Assembly (NCBI GenBank): GCA_904502235.1
Contig: CAJGDP010000005.1
Coordinates: 16,516-80,515 of the forward strand
Source of the DNA: an uncultured Bacteroidaceae bacterium
GTDB lineage: Bacteria > Bacteroidota > Bacteroidia > Bacteroidales > Bacteroidaceae
Direction of reading: 5' to 3'
DNA: 64,000 nt
A program made the position numbers and the translations under genes. Numbering within the stretch: position 1 is the first letter of the stretch; every line of letters begins with the position of its first letter. The notes under the pieces were generated by a model. The model saw only the letters and a program-made list of their open reading frames with translations. It was not told where the DNA came from and did not search any database. This document shows positions 26,449 through 34,421 of this stretch, one piece after another.

Positions 26449-27216
26449 TTATAGTTTATTCTCTATTTTGGAAATCATAATCAGGCGTTCCTTGAAGTTG
26501 TTGCGCCTGAGTGTATGTTGTGTCAACGCGCTGCCTATGCAGTATTTGCTGAACCCGGAACGCTTGATGCGCACTTCCCGCAATATCTCAAGAGCTGGGG
26601 AGGGTACATTGCCGTCGCGTTTAAGTTCTATGATGGCAACATGGTCGAGCTTCTCGTGTCTGTCGCTTTTCAGATGGTGGAATTTCAGATTGAAATCTAT
26701 TGTGAGTCTTTCCGTCTTGTCGTAGTTTACCAATGTTATACGGTTGAACCAATTCTCAATGACAGGAGTAATCTCCTCAATAGTGTACCACGCATGTTTT
26801 GCCATGAAGGGAACTATATTCCCGAGCTCGTCCATCACAGAATCGTGTCCTTGTATCGAAATGCGTTTTTTCTTAGTACGTCCGTGGTTGTTCTTGTTCT
26901 TTATTTCAAAGAAGGTGTCATTGCTGTCGAGATATGTCCTCACTCTGATTTTCTCTCTTGTAACTCTGCCACAATGGTGCATATTGTACATCTGGTAGTC
27001 ATCTGTATCGAAATATGTGGTGTGGTAGCTTGCAATGCGTTTCCCGTTTATGTTTTGTATGAAATATTTGCCTTGGACTGCAAGCAGAAAGGTGTGCAAC
27101 TGTTTTTCCGTTGCCACAAATTTTGTGTCGGTACGGTTCATCAGTTTTATCCCCGACATTTCCTGCAAGGTTATCGGTGGTAAAAGTTGTGCCTTGTCTG
27201 TAATGCTGTTGTCCAT
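26449..27216 (-). CDS. VTC-domain polyphosphate polymerase-like protein
   Basis: A 255-residue cytoplasmic protein of the CYTH/triphosphate-tunnel superfamily related to the catalytic domain of yeast VTC4, which polymerises ATP gamma-phosphate into polyphosphate. Visible tunnel-type features: R28-x-D-x-K32 (NRTDTKFV), TTYFDTDDYQMYNMHH, K89-I-R-V-R (KIRVRTY), FEIKNKN (E104, K106), a basic cluster KKKR at 115-118, IIELKRDG, and SGFSKYCIG near the C-terminus. It is the first gene of the five-gene unit. There is no SPX or membrane domain; DUF4956 next to it may serve as membrane partner. Polymerase activity is inferred from family. Confidence 0.82.
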   Translation of the reverse strand: MDNSITDKAQLLPPITLQEMSGIKLMNRTDTKFVATEKQLHTFLLAVQGKYFIQNINGKRIASYHTTYFDTDDYQMYNMHHCGRVTREKIRVRTYLDSNDTFFEIKNKNNHGRTKKKRISIQGHDSVMDELGNIVPFMAKHAWYTIEEITPVIENWFNRITLVNYDKTERLTIDFNLKFHHLKSDRHEKLDHVAIIELKRDGNVPSPALEILREVRIKRSGFSKYCIGSALTQHTLRRNNFKERLIMISKIENKL

Positions 27217-27237
27217 CTGTAATTGCGTATATCGTTA

Positions 27238-27266
27238 CAAAAATAAACAAAAGATTTATAAACAAA
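27238..27266 (-). promoter_or_regulatory. Promoter of the VTC/DUF4956 operon
   Basis: Read on the minus strand, TATTTTTG (27245-27238) fits the -7 element and TTTG (27266-27263) the -33 element, 17 bases apart. Both elements lie in or next to a tandem 15-bp repeat. Confidence 0.5.
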
Positions 27267-27273
27267 AGATTTA
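27244..27273. repeat. Perfect tandem 2 x 15-bp repeat in operon promoter
   Basis: TAAACAAAAGATTTA occurs twice head to tail (27244-27258 and 27259-27273), overlapping the predicted promoter of the VTC operon. Confidence 0.85.
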
Positions 27274-27346
27274 TAGTGTTATTCTTTTATAAAATATGGT
27301 TTTCAATACTATAAAACTCTTTATTTCGTAGTTGAAAATGTTTTGT

Positions 27347-27354
27347 TATCTTCG
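27347..27354 (+). promoter_or_regulatory. -7 element (TATCTTCG) upstream of HD-domain gene
   Basis: TATCTTCG lies 29 bases before the start codon at 27384. Confidence 0.5.
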
Positions 27355-27383
27355 CATTGTTAAAAAAACGACAATGAACGAAT

Positions 27384-27923
27384 ATGGATGTAAATGAAAT
27401 TATTGATAAATATTATCCGTTGGATAATGAACTGAAAAATATTTACATGGTGCATGCATGTAAGGTTGCGGAATTCGCATTGGAACTAGCAAAGAAACAT
27501 CCTGAATTGAATATGGATTTGCAGTTTATTGAAGAGGCAGCTATGTTGCACGATTTGGGGATTTTCCTGACAGATGCTCCGGGAATACATTGCTATGGAA
27601 AAGCGCAGTATCTGTGCCATGGTGTTCTTGGCGCGGAATTGTTGCGTTCTTTGGGGTACGAAAGCCATGCGAGGGTCTGTGAACGCCACACAGGTACCGG
27701 TTTGTCAAAGGAGCAGGTGCTTGCTAACGGATGGGGTATGCCTGCGAAGGACTATTTCCCGGAAACTCTTGAGGAACAGCTTATATGTTTTGCCGATAAA
27801 TTTTTCTCAAAGACCAAATATCTTAACTCTGCACGTACATTCGAGCAGGTTGTTGAGAGTATGTCCAGAATATCAGAGGAGTCTGTGAAAAAAGTCAAGG
27901 AATGGGCTGTTTTGTTCATGTAA
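27384..27923 (+). CDS. HD-domain phosphohydrolase-like protein
   Basis: A 179-residue cytoplasmic protein. The HD metal site is H24 (VHACKVAEFALEL), H56-D57 (AMLHDLGIF), a later histidine in YLCHGVLGAELL and CERHTGTG, then FADKFFSKT with the distal aspartate. Domain boundaries fit an HDIG-type single-domain protein, usually a phosphohydrolase acting on nucleotides or other phosphorylated molecules. Substrate unknown. Monocistronic between the VTC promoter region and the LptD gene. Confidence 0.82.
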   Translation: MDVNEIIDKYYPLDNELKNIYMVHACKVAEFALELAKKHPELNMDLQFIEEAAMLHDLGIFLTDAPGIHCYGKAQYLCHGVLGAELLRSLGYESHARVCERHTGTGLSKEQVLANGWGMPAKDYFPETLEEQLICFADKFFSKTKYLNSARTFEQVVESMSRISEESVKKVKEWAVLFM

Positions 27924-28001
27924 AACGGTGATTTGTCTCCCAATTATATACTTTTAAGTATATTTTCGAGAAAAAATAAAAAAATACTCCTTTAATTTTT
28001 G

Positions 28002-28009
28002 TAATTTTG
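28002..28009 (+). promoter_or_regulatory. -7 element of lptD-like gene
   Basis: TAATTTTG fits TAnnTTTG, 23 bases before the ATG at 28033. No -33 TTTG is visible. Confidence 0.5.
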
Positions 28010-28032
28010 CTTTCTGTTATGTGCGTTGGCAA

Positions 28033-30765
28033 ATGAATCACAGGTTGTTTAAGGGAGTTTTATTGGCATTTCTGTTGGCAGTATTCGCATTCGCGTCTTC
28101 TGTCAAAGCATTGCCGTCCTCTTATTCTTCAGTGAACCGTTCTTGCCTTTTGCAGGATACATTGCTGACCGACTCACTGGCTACAGACAGTGTCAAGCCT
28201 AAGAAAAAGGATGCGATTGATGCGCCTGTCTACTATGAGTGTACCGATTCAATGGTGTGGTCGCGTGGAGGAAATGCCTATCTGTATGGTGAGGGTAAGG
28301 TGAACTACGACAGGATAGAACTTACTGCAAGTGTCATCTCTATGAATATGGACAGCAGTGTGGTTCATGCCATGGGACGTGCCGACTCCACCGGTATTAT
28401 AACGGGCTTGCCGATATTCAACGATGGCGGAACGCCTTATGAGTCGGACCGCATGGCATATAACTTCAAGACAAAGAAGGGTTTCATCAACAATGTATAT
28501 ACACAACAGGGTGATGGCTATCTTATGGGTGGCAAGGCAAAGAAGGACTCTTCAGATGTATTCTATTCGCAGGACGGTATGTATACCACTTGCGACGCCG
28601 AGCATCCTCACTTCTATATCAGACTGACACGTGCCAAGGTGCGTCCGAAAAAGGATGTCGTTTCCGGTCCTTTGTATCTGGTGGTTGCTGATGTTCCATT
28701 GCCGTTGGCACTTCCGTTCGGTTATTTCCCATTCACGGAAAATTATTCGTCAGGTTTCATAATGCCGTCGTATGGCGATGAAACGGAACGCGGCTTTTAT
28801 CTGCGCGACGGTGGATACTATTTTGCCATAAGCGACAAGTTCGATCTGCGCCTTACCGGAGAAATCTTTACCAAGGGGTCTTGGGGCGTGAGCGCTGCGT
28901 CCACTTATGCAAAACGCTACAAATTCTCGGGAAATGTCAGCCTGAGTTATCTGGTAACAAAGAGCGGTGAAAAAGGATTGCCCGACTATGCTGTCGGAAA
29001 GAACTTCAGAGTTCAATGGAGTCACAGGCAGGATGCAAAGGCTATGCCCAATACGAATTTCTCGGCAAGTGTGAATTTCGCCACATCCGATTACGAACGT
29101 GCCAATCTGAACAGTCTCTATAATCCGGCACTCAACTCGCAGAGCGTAAGAACCTCAAGTATCAACTTTTCGCATACGTTCCCTAGTATAGGACTTTCGT
29201 TGTCGGCAACAATGAATATTTCGCAGACAGTGCAGGATTCAATGCTGTCGCTGACATTGCCTACCCTCAATGTCTCGTTGTCCAAGAAATATCCGTTCAA
29301 ACGCAAGAAGCGTGCCGGAGATGAACGCTGGTATGAAAAGATATCGTTGTCTTACAACGGCCAGATGAGTAACAGTATCAGCACAAAAGAGGATAAACTT
29401 TTCAAATCAAGTCTGGTTAACGACTGGAGAAACGGTGTGAAGCATAGTATTCCAATCAATGCGACTTTCCAGCTGTTCAATTTCATAAACATCACTCCAA
29501 GCTTCAGTTATACCGAACGCTGGTATTTCAAAAAGGTTAACCAGAGTTGGGATGAGACTACCGGGAAAGTTGCCAAGGATACCATTCATGGTTTTCATCG
29601 TGTATATAACTACAATGTGGCTTTGTCGGCAAATACAACACTCTATGGTTTCTACAAACCGGCAAGTTTTATAAAGAACAGTCGCATACATACGGTACGC
29701 CACGTATTCAAGCCGTCGGTTTCGTTGACTTATGCCCCCGACTTTGGTAGTGCACGCTACGGCTATTATGAAACTTATGTGTATACCGATGAAGATGGAG
29801 AAGCACGTACGGTGGAGTATTCACCCTATCAGGGTAGCCTATACGGAATACCTTCAAAGGGTGAGACCGGAAGCATTTCGTTGAGCGTCAGCAATAATCT
29901 TGAAATGAAATGGCGCATGAAGAACGATTCGCTGAAAAAGGTGAGTATTATCGACGAGCTCGGTGCATCGTTGTCGTATAACCTTGCGGCAAAAGTGCGT
30001 CCGTGGAGCGATTTGTCAACCCGTCTCAGGTTGAAGCTTACAAAGAACTATACATTCAGTTTCAATGCATCATGGGCAACGTATGCCTATGCGTTCAACG
30101 ACCGTGGTCAGGTTGTTGTGGGTGAGCGTACAGAGTGGTCGTATGGACGTTTCGGCCGTTTCCAGGGAATGAGTCAGAACCTTTCTTATACCTTCAACAA
30201 CAAGACTCTGGATAAGGTCAAAGAACTTTGGAAAAAGTTGACCGAAAAGGATGAGGAACCACCTGCGGAAGGTGAAGGGAATGAAGCGGAGCAGAAGCCG
30301 GAAGAGAGTCTGCAGAAAAGTTCATTCAAGAGTTCCAGAACCAAGAAATCGAAGAATGCCGATCTGGATGAAGACGGTTATATGCCGTTCAAATTCCCTT
30401 GGAGCCTAACTTTGTCTTATGGTATAAATATGGCAGAGGACAGATCTGCCGAGATTAATCTTAGAAATATGCGATATCCCTATAAGTTTACTCAGAACCT
30501 TAACATTTCGGGAAATATCGGAATTTCGGATAACTGGCGTATAAACTTCACCTCGGGATACAATTTTGAATACAAGAAGCTTACAACCACTACTTTGAAT
30601 ATCTCGCGCGACCTGCACTGTTTCGAAATGTCGTGCGGTATAGTGCTCGCTCCTTATACATCGTTCAACTTCTGCTTCAGAGCGACATCGGCTATGCTTG
30701 CGGACTTCCTTAAGGTTGAAAAACGAAGCGACAGAAGTTCTAATGTGCAGTGGTATAACGATTGA
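28033..30765 (+). CDS. lptD: Putative LPS-assembly protein LptD
   Basis: A 910-residue outer-membrane protein that inserts LPS into the outer leaflet. ATG 28033 is chosen (MNHRLFKGVLLAFLLAVFAFA.. signal peptide) over a GTG at 28021, which would sit almost on the predicted transcription start. Residues ~75-240 show the OstA/LptA-like beta-jellyroll (ECTDSMVWSRGGNAYLYGEG, YESDRMAYNFKTKKGFINN), then PLPLALPFGYFPFTENYSSG, a well-conserved junction, and a long barrel. A charged insert (EDEEPPAEGEGNEAEQKPEE) lies at about residue 740-755. The four inter-domain cysteines of E. coli LptD are not obvious. The stop abuts the convergent ung stop. Confidence 0.85.
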   Translation: MNHRLFKGVLLAFLLAVFAFASSVKALPSSYSSVNRSCLLQDTLLTDSLATDSVKPKKKDAIDAPVYYECTDSMVWSRGGNAYLYGEGKVNYDRIELTASVISMNMDSSVVHAMGRADSTGIITGLPIFNDGGTPYESDRMAYNFKTKKGFINNVYTQQGDGYLMGGKAKKDSSDVFYSQDGMYTTCDAEHPHFYIRLTRAKVRPKKDVVSGPLYLVVADVPLPLALPFGYFPFTENYSSGFIMPSYGDETERGFYLRDGGYYFAISDKFDLRLTGEIFTKGSWGVSAASTYAKRYKFSGNVSLSYLVTKSGEKGLPDYAVGKNFRVQWSHRQDAKAMPNTNFSASVNFATSDYERANLNSLYNPALNSQSVRTSSINFSHTFPSIGLSLSATMNISQTVQDSMLSLTLPTLNVSLSKKYPFKRKKRAGDERWYEKISLSYNGQMSNSISTKEDKLFKSSLVNDWRNGVKHSIPINATFQLFNFINITPSFSYTERWYFKKVNQSWDETTGKVAKDTIHGFHRVYNYNVALSANTTLYGFYKPASFIKNSRIHTVRHVFKPSVSLTYAPDFGSARYGYYETYVYTDEDGEARTVEYSPYQGSLYGIPSKGETGSISLSVSNNLEMKWRMKNDSLKKVSIIDELGASLSYNLAAKVRPWSDLSTRLRLKLTKNYTFSFNASWATYAYAFNDRGQVVVGERTEWSYGRFGRFQGMSQNLSYTFNNKTLDKVKELWKKLTEKDEEPPAEGEGNEAEQKPEESLQKSSFKSSRTKKSKNADLDEDGYMPFKFPWSLTLSYGINMAEDRSAEINLRNMRYPYKFTQNLNISGNIGISDNWRINFTSGYNFEYKKLTTTTLNISRDLHCFEMSCGIVLAPYTSFNFCFRATSAMLADFLKVEKRSDRSSNVQWYND

Positions 30766-31431
30766 TTACCAGTTGATTTCCTCCTTGCCGTGTTTGGCTA
30801 GATAGTCGTTTGCCAATGTGAAGTGATGGTTACCGAAGAATCCCTGATATGCTGAAAGCGGTGAGGGATGCGGTGATTTCAGGACAAGATGTCTTGTGGT
30901 GTCAATGAATGCACCTTTCTTCTGCGCATAGCTTCCCCATAGAATGAATACAATATTCTCTCTGCGTGTTGCAAGTTCGCGTATGGCGGCATCGGTAAAC
31001 TCTTCCCATCCGCGTTTCTGATGTGAACCTGCTTGTGATGCACGCACGGTCAGTGTGGCATTCAGCAACAGTACGCCCTGGTCGCTCCAACGTGTGAGAT
31101 CTCCGTCCTGTGGAATGGGATTTCCGGTGTCGTTATGGATTTCCTTGAATATGTTCAGAAGTGAAGGCGGAAAAGCTATGCCTTTGTTTACCGAGAAACA
31201 TAAGCCGTTGGCTTGTCCTGTACCATGATAAGGGTCCTGACCTAAAATAACTACTTTGACTTTGTCGAACGGGCAGTGGTCAAAAGCATTGAAGATAAGT
31301 CTTGCCGGAGGGTATATGGGTGTGCAGCCTTTGTACTCCTCTTTTACAAAGGTTGTCAGACGGATGAAATACTCCTTTTCGAATTCTTCTTTAAGAACCT
31401 CTTTCCAGCTGTTTTCAATCTTTACTTCCAT
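30766..31431 (-). CDS. ung: Uracil-DNA glycosylase (family 1)
   Basis: A 221-residue base-excision repair enzyme. Start at 31431 gives MEVKIENSWKEVLKEEF; a longer open frame reaching 31782 overlaps proS and is rejected. Active-site motifs: GQDPYHGTGQANGLCFSV (water-activating Asp), LLLNATLTVR, and HPSPLSAYQGFFG (Leu intercalation loop). Length is standard. It is 58 bases after proS on the same strand with a hairpin between. The stop codon directly touches that of lptD on the other strand. Confidence 0.96.
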   Translation of the reverse strand: MEVKIENSWKEVLKEEFEKEYFIRLTTFVKEEYKGCTPIYPPARLIFNAFDHCPFDKVKVVILGQDPYHGTGQANGLCFSVNKGIAFPPSLLNIFKEIHNDTGNPIPQDGDLTRWSDQGVLLLNATLTVRASQAGSHQKRGWEEFTDAAIRELATRRENIVFILWGSYAQKKGAFIDTTRHLVLKSPHPSPLSAYQGFFGNHHFTLANDYLAKHGKEEINW

Positions 31432-31444
31432 GGTGCTATAATTT

Positions 31445-31476
31445 AACAGGCGGATACAGTCAAAGTATCCGCCTGT
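31445..31476 (-). terminator. Hairpin between proS and ung
   Basis: AACAGGCGGATA and TATCCGCCTGTT form a 12-bp GC-rich stem with a 9-base loop, 14 bases after the proS stop. On the minus strand it is followed only by a weak AT stretch, so it may attenuate rather than fully end transcription. Confidence 0.6.
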
Positions 31477-31489
31477 TGTCTGAATGTTA

Positions 31490-32968
31490 TTAATATGCTC
31501 TTGCGAACAATACGCGGCGTGCCGATGGCTTGCCTGTAACCATACATGTGCCGGGTGTCTCGTCCCAGCCGATAGGAATACAACGGATTGTCGCTTTTGT
31601 CTCGTTCTTGATGAGTTCTTCTGTTTCGGGTGTTCCGTCCCAGTGTGCAAGGATGAAGCCGCCCTTCTCAATTTCGATCTTGAATTCCTCGTAGCTGTCG
31701 ACGCTGCGTGTGCATTCTTCACGCATGGCAAGTGCCTTGCTGTGGAGGTTTTTCTGTATGTTGTCGAGCAACTCCTTGACATACTCTGCTATGCCGTCAA
31801 TCTGGCGTGTCTCTTTTTCCAATGTGTCGCGACGCATAACCTCAATTGTGCCGTTCTCAATATCGCGTGCACCAAGTACAAGGCGTACAGGAACACCCTT
31901 GAGCTCGTACTCTGCGAACTTGAATCCGGGACGACGGTTGTCGGCGTCGTCGAACTTTACGCTGATGCCCATCTTCTTGAGTTCTGCGATAATAGGATCG
32001 ATCTTGTTCTTGATTGTATCCAACTGTTCTGCGTTCTTGTAGATAGGAACAATTACAACCTGAATAGGTGCAAGTGCCGGTGGCAATACAAGACCGTTGT
32101 CGTCGGAGTGTGTCATGATGAGCGCACCCATAAGACGTGTTGAAACACCCCATGATGTTGCCCATACATATTCAAGATTGTTGTTCTTGTCGACAAACTG
32201 TACGTTGAATGCCTTTGCGAAATTCTGACCTAGGAAGTGTGAAGTACCGCACTGAAGTGCCTTGCCGTCCTGCATCATGCCTTCAATTGTGTATGTGTCG
32301 AGTGCTCCGGCGAATCTCTCGTTTGCCGACTTTACACCCATTACAACCGGCAATGCCATGTAGTTGTTTGCAAAGTCGTTGTATACGTGCAACATGGTCT
32401 GTGCTTCCTTTTCAGCCTCTTCGCGTGTCGCATGAGCAGTGTGTCCTTCCTGCCAAAGGAACTCTGCTGTACGCAGGAACAGGCGTGTGCGCATTTCCCA
32501 ACGCATTACGTTTGCCCACTGGTTTACCATGATTGGCAGGTCGCGGTACGACTGTATCCAGTTCTTGTATGTACTCCATATGATTGTTTCTGAAGTGGGG
32601 CGGATAATCATCTCCTCCTCCAACTTTGCAGCTGGGTCTACAACAACACCGCTACCGTCGGCTGCGTTCTTCAGACGATAGTGTGTAACTACGGCACACT
32701 CCTTCGCAAAACCCTCCACGTGCTCTGCCTCGCGGCTGAGGAACGATTTTGGTATAAGCAATGGGAAGTAAGCATTTACATGTCCTGTCTCTTTGAACAT
32801 ATCGTCGAGAATGCGCTGCATCTTTTCCCAGATAGCATATCCGTAAGGCTTTATTACCATACATCCTCTAACGGGTGACTGCTCTGCCAAATCTGCTTTG
32901 AGTACAAGGTCGTTGTACCACTGTGAGTAGCTCTCGCTACGCTTGGTTAACTCTTTAAGTTCTGCCAT
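31490..32968 (-). CDS. proS: Prolyl-tRNA synthetase (archaeal/eukaryote-like form)
   Basis: A 492-residue class II synthetase. Motif 2 region: RPTSETIIWSTYKNWIQSY and RWEMRTRLFLRTAEFLWQEGH; motif 3 region: GTSHFLGQNFAKAFNV and GVSTRLMGALIM. It has no editing INS insertion and ends in the conserved C-terminal tyrosine (LFARAY), so it belongs to the shorter archaeal/eukaryote-like ProRS group common in Bacteroidota. It is 56 bases downstream of asnA. Confidence 0.95.
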   Translation of the reverse strand: MAELKELTKRSESYSQWYNDLVLKADLAEQSPVRGCMVIKPYGYAIWEKMQRILDDMFKETGHVNAYFPLLIPKSFLSREAEHVEGFAKECAVVTHYRLKNAADGSGVVVDPAAKLEEEMIIRPTSETIIWSTYKNWIQSYRDLPIMVNQWANVMRWEMRTRLFLRTAEFLWQEGHTAHATREEAEKEAQTMLHVYNDFANNYMALPVVMGVKSANERFAGALDTYTIEGMMQDGKALQCGTSHFLGQNFAKAFNVQFVDKNNNLEYVWATSWGVSTRLMGALIMTHSDDNGLVLPPALAPIQVVIVPIYKNAEQLDTIKNKIDPIIAELKKMGISVKFDDADNRRPGFKFAEYELKGVPVRLVLGARDIENGTIEVMRRDTLEKETRQIDGIAEYVKELLDNIQKNLHSKALAMREECTRSVDSYEEFKIEIEKGGFILAHWDGTPETEELIKNETKATIRCIPIGWDETPGTCMVTGKPSARRVLFARAY

Positions 32969-33024
32969 ATCTATAATTTTTTATTAATCGTTCAAGATTG
33001 TGTTCTAATTTATTCAATGAAAAA

Positions 33025-34062
33025 TCAAATCAGCGGAATGTTCATTGTCTTGCATTTCTGCTTCATCTCCTCGGGCCAGATGCTTGACTGTATCTCGCCG
33101 ATGTGCGCCTTCTTGAGCAGCAACATACAAAGACGCGACTGTCCGATACCACCGCCGATACTCAACGGCAGACTGCCTTCGAGCAGTCTCTTGTGGAAGT
33201 ATAATTCTTTTCTATCTTCCTTGCCTGTTTTCTCCAATTGGTGCAACAGTGCTTCACGGTCAACACGTATTCCCATTGACGACAATTCCATGGCTTTGCC
33301 AAGTACATCGCTCCAAATCATAAGGTCTCCGTTCAAGCCAAAGAACCCGTCTTCGTTGGGAGTGGTGTAGTCATCGTAGTCGGGAGCGCGGTTATCGTGT
33401 GGCTTGCCGTCGCCAAGTTCTCCTCCTATGCCTATTATGAAAACTGCACCATACTTCTTTGTGATTGCCTCCTCGCGCTCTTTGGGAGTCAAACCGGGAT
33501 ACAGACGGCGCAACTCTTCACTATGTATGAACTCAATGGTTTCGGGAAGTGATGGTTTCAACTGCGGATAACATTCGCTCAATGTGAACTCGGTATGCAG
33601 TATCGCTGAATAGATATTCTTTACAATATGTTTAAGGAACTCTATAGTACGTTCTTCCTTACAGATGACGCGTTCCCAGTCCCATTGGTCTACATAAAGT
33701 GAATGCAGATTGTCAAGCTCTTCGTGTGCGCGGATGGCGTTCATATCGGTGTATATGCCATAACCTCGGGCTATATTGTAATCAGCCAAAGTGACGCGTT
33801 TCCATTTTGCAAGCGAATGTACCACCTCTGCAACAGCGCCGTTCATATCCTGAATTGGAAAACTTACTGCGTTTTCGTATCCGTTGAGGTCGTCATTCAA
33901 ACCAGTGCCTTGTAGTACGAACAAGGGCGCGGTAACACGTCGCAGACGAAGTGATGCCGACAGATTAAGCTGAAATGTCTCCTTAATCTGTTTGATGGCA
34001 AGTTCGGTCTGCTTCAGATCGAGCAGGGGGGTGTATTCTGTCGGTAACTTGTAAAGTTTCAT
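33025..34062 (-). CDS. asnA: Aspartate-ammonia ligase (asparagine synthetase A)
   Basis: A 345-residue ammonia-dependent asparagine synthetase related to class II aminoacyl-tRNA synthetases. Family features: TQLAI-type start (KQTELAIKQIKETFQ), APLFVLQGTGLNDDLNG, FPIQDM, VHSLAKWKR, LHSLYVDQWDWE, and GGGIGQSRLCMLLL at the ATP site. The likely -7 element on the minus strand (TATATTTG at 34120-34113) lies in the first copy of a 50-bp repeat. The downstream genes are proS and ung. Confidence 0.96.
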   Translation of the reverse strand: MKLYKLPTEYTPLLDLKQTELAIKQIKETFQLNLSASLRLRRVTAPLFVLQGTGLNDDLNGYENAVSFPIQDMNGAVAEVVHSLAKWKRVTLADYNIARGYGIYTDMNAIRAHEELDNLHSLYVDQWDWERVICKEERTIEFLKHIVKNIYSAILHTEFTLSECYPQLKPSLPETIEFIHSEELRRLYPGLTPKEREEAITKKYGAVFIIGIGGELGDGKPHDNRAPDYDDYTTPNEDGFFGLNGDLMIWSDVLGKAMELSSMGIRVDREALLHQLEKTGKEDRKELYFHKRLLEGSLPLSIGGGIGQSRLCMLLLKKAHIGEIQSSIWPEEMKQKCKTMNIPLI

Positions 34063-34112
34063 TTTGTTCTGACCTATATCGGGCTTTTGAATATTTTTCT
34101 TATAATAACTTG

Positions 34113-34162
34113 CAAATATACAAAGAAACGAGCGAAATAGTATTAAGCTTGCTTGAATATTT
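34113..34162. repeat. Direct repeat copy 1 (50 bp)
   Basis: Begins CAAATATACAAAGAAACGAG and ends in GCTTGAATATTT. It matches the copy at 34197-34245 with two substitutions and one indel. The minus-strand reading of its first 8 bases is TATATTTG, a -7-like sequence for asnA. Confidence 0.9.
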
Positions 34163-34196
34163 TACAGCGAGTGCAGTATATATTCGTGGTTTACCA

Positions 34197-34245
34197 CAAA
34201 TATACAAGGAAACGAGCGAAATAGTATCAAGCTGCTTGAATATTT
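34197..34245. repeat. Direct repeat copy 2 (49 bp)
   Basis: Second copy, 34 bases after the first. The interval holds GTGGTTTACCAC, a small palindrome. The whole 278-base stretch 34063-34340 has no gene I can support; it holds these repeats and the tRNA promoter. Confidence 0.9.
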
Positions 34246-34321
34246 CATGTTCAAAAACAGTTCTTTTGGAGAATTATCTTATTTTTAGTGAAACAACAAT
34301 GGTTTCTTTGTAAATTTTATA

Positions 34322-34329
34322 TATCTTCG
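34322..34329 (+). promoter_or_regulatory. -7 element (TATCTTCG) of tRNA-Arg
   Basis: TATCTTCG lies 12 bases before the mature tRNA 5' end. No -33 TTTG at the standard distance. Confidence 0.5.
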
Positions 34330-34340
34330 CGCCACAAAAT

Positions 34341-34414
34341 GGTTCCGTAGCTTAGCTGAATAGAGCGTCAGATTCCGGTTCTGAAGGTCGTGGGTTTGAA
34401 TCCCACCGGAATCA
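34341..34414 (+). tRNA. tRNA-Arg (anticodon CCG)
   Basis: A 74-nt cloverleaf. Acceptor arms GGTTCCG and CGGAATC pair (one G-T); anticodon arm TCAGA-TTCCGGT-TCTGA gives anticodon CCG reading CGG; T arm GTGGG-TTTGAAT-CCCAC contains TTtGAAT in place of TTCGAAT. The discriminator base is A and CCA is not encoded. It ends 7 bases before the stop of the convergent DUF1460 gene. Confidence 0.95.
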
Positions 34415-34421
34415 CTTCTTG

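Noticed and set aside
30766..31782. Extended 338-residue version of uracil-DNA glycosylase
   Set aside because: The extra N-terminus is low-complexity Arg/Ser/His-rich and overlaps proS in another frame; MEVKIENSWKEV at 31431 is the usual family start.
31484..32143. A 219-residue plus-strand frame antisense to proS
   Set aside because: Cysteine-rich shadow of conserved proS sequence with no domain.
34113..34245. CRISPR-like geometry (50-bp repeats, 34-base interval)
   Set aside because: Only two copies, with an indel between them; no cas genes in the window and a promoter-like motif inside the repeat.
34110..34313. A 67-residue plus-strand frame through the direct repeats (IYKETSEIV repeated twice)
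   Set aside because: The repeated peptide comes only from the 50-bp DNA repeat. There is no start-site context or conserved domain, and the region is better read as repeat DNA plus promoters.
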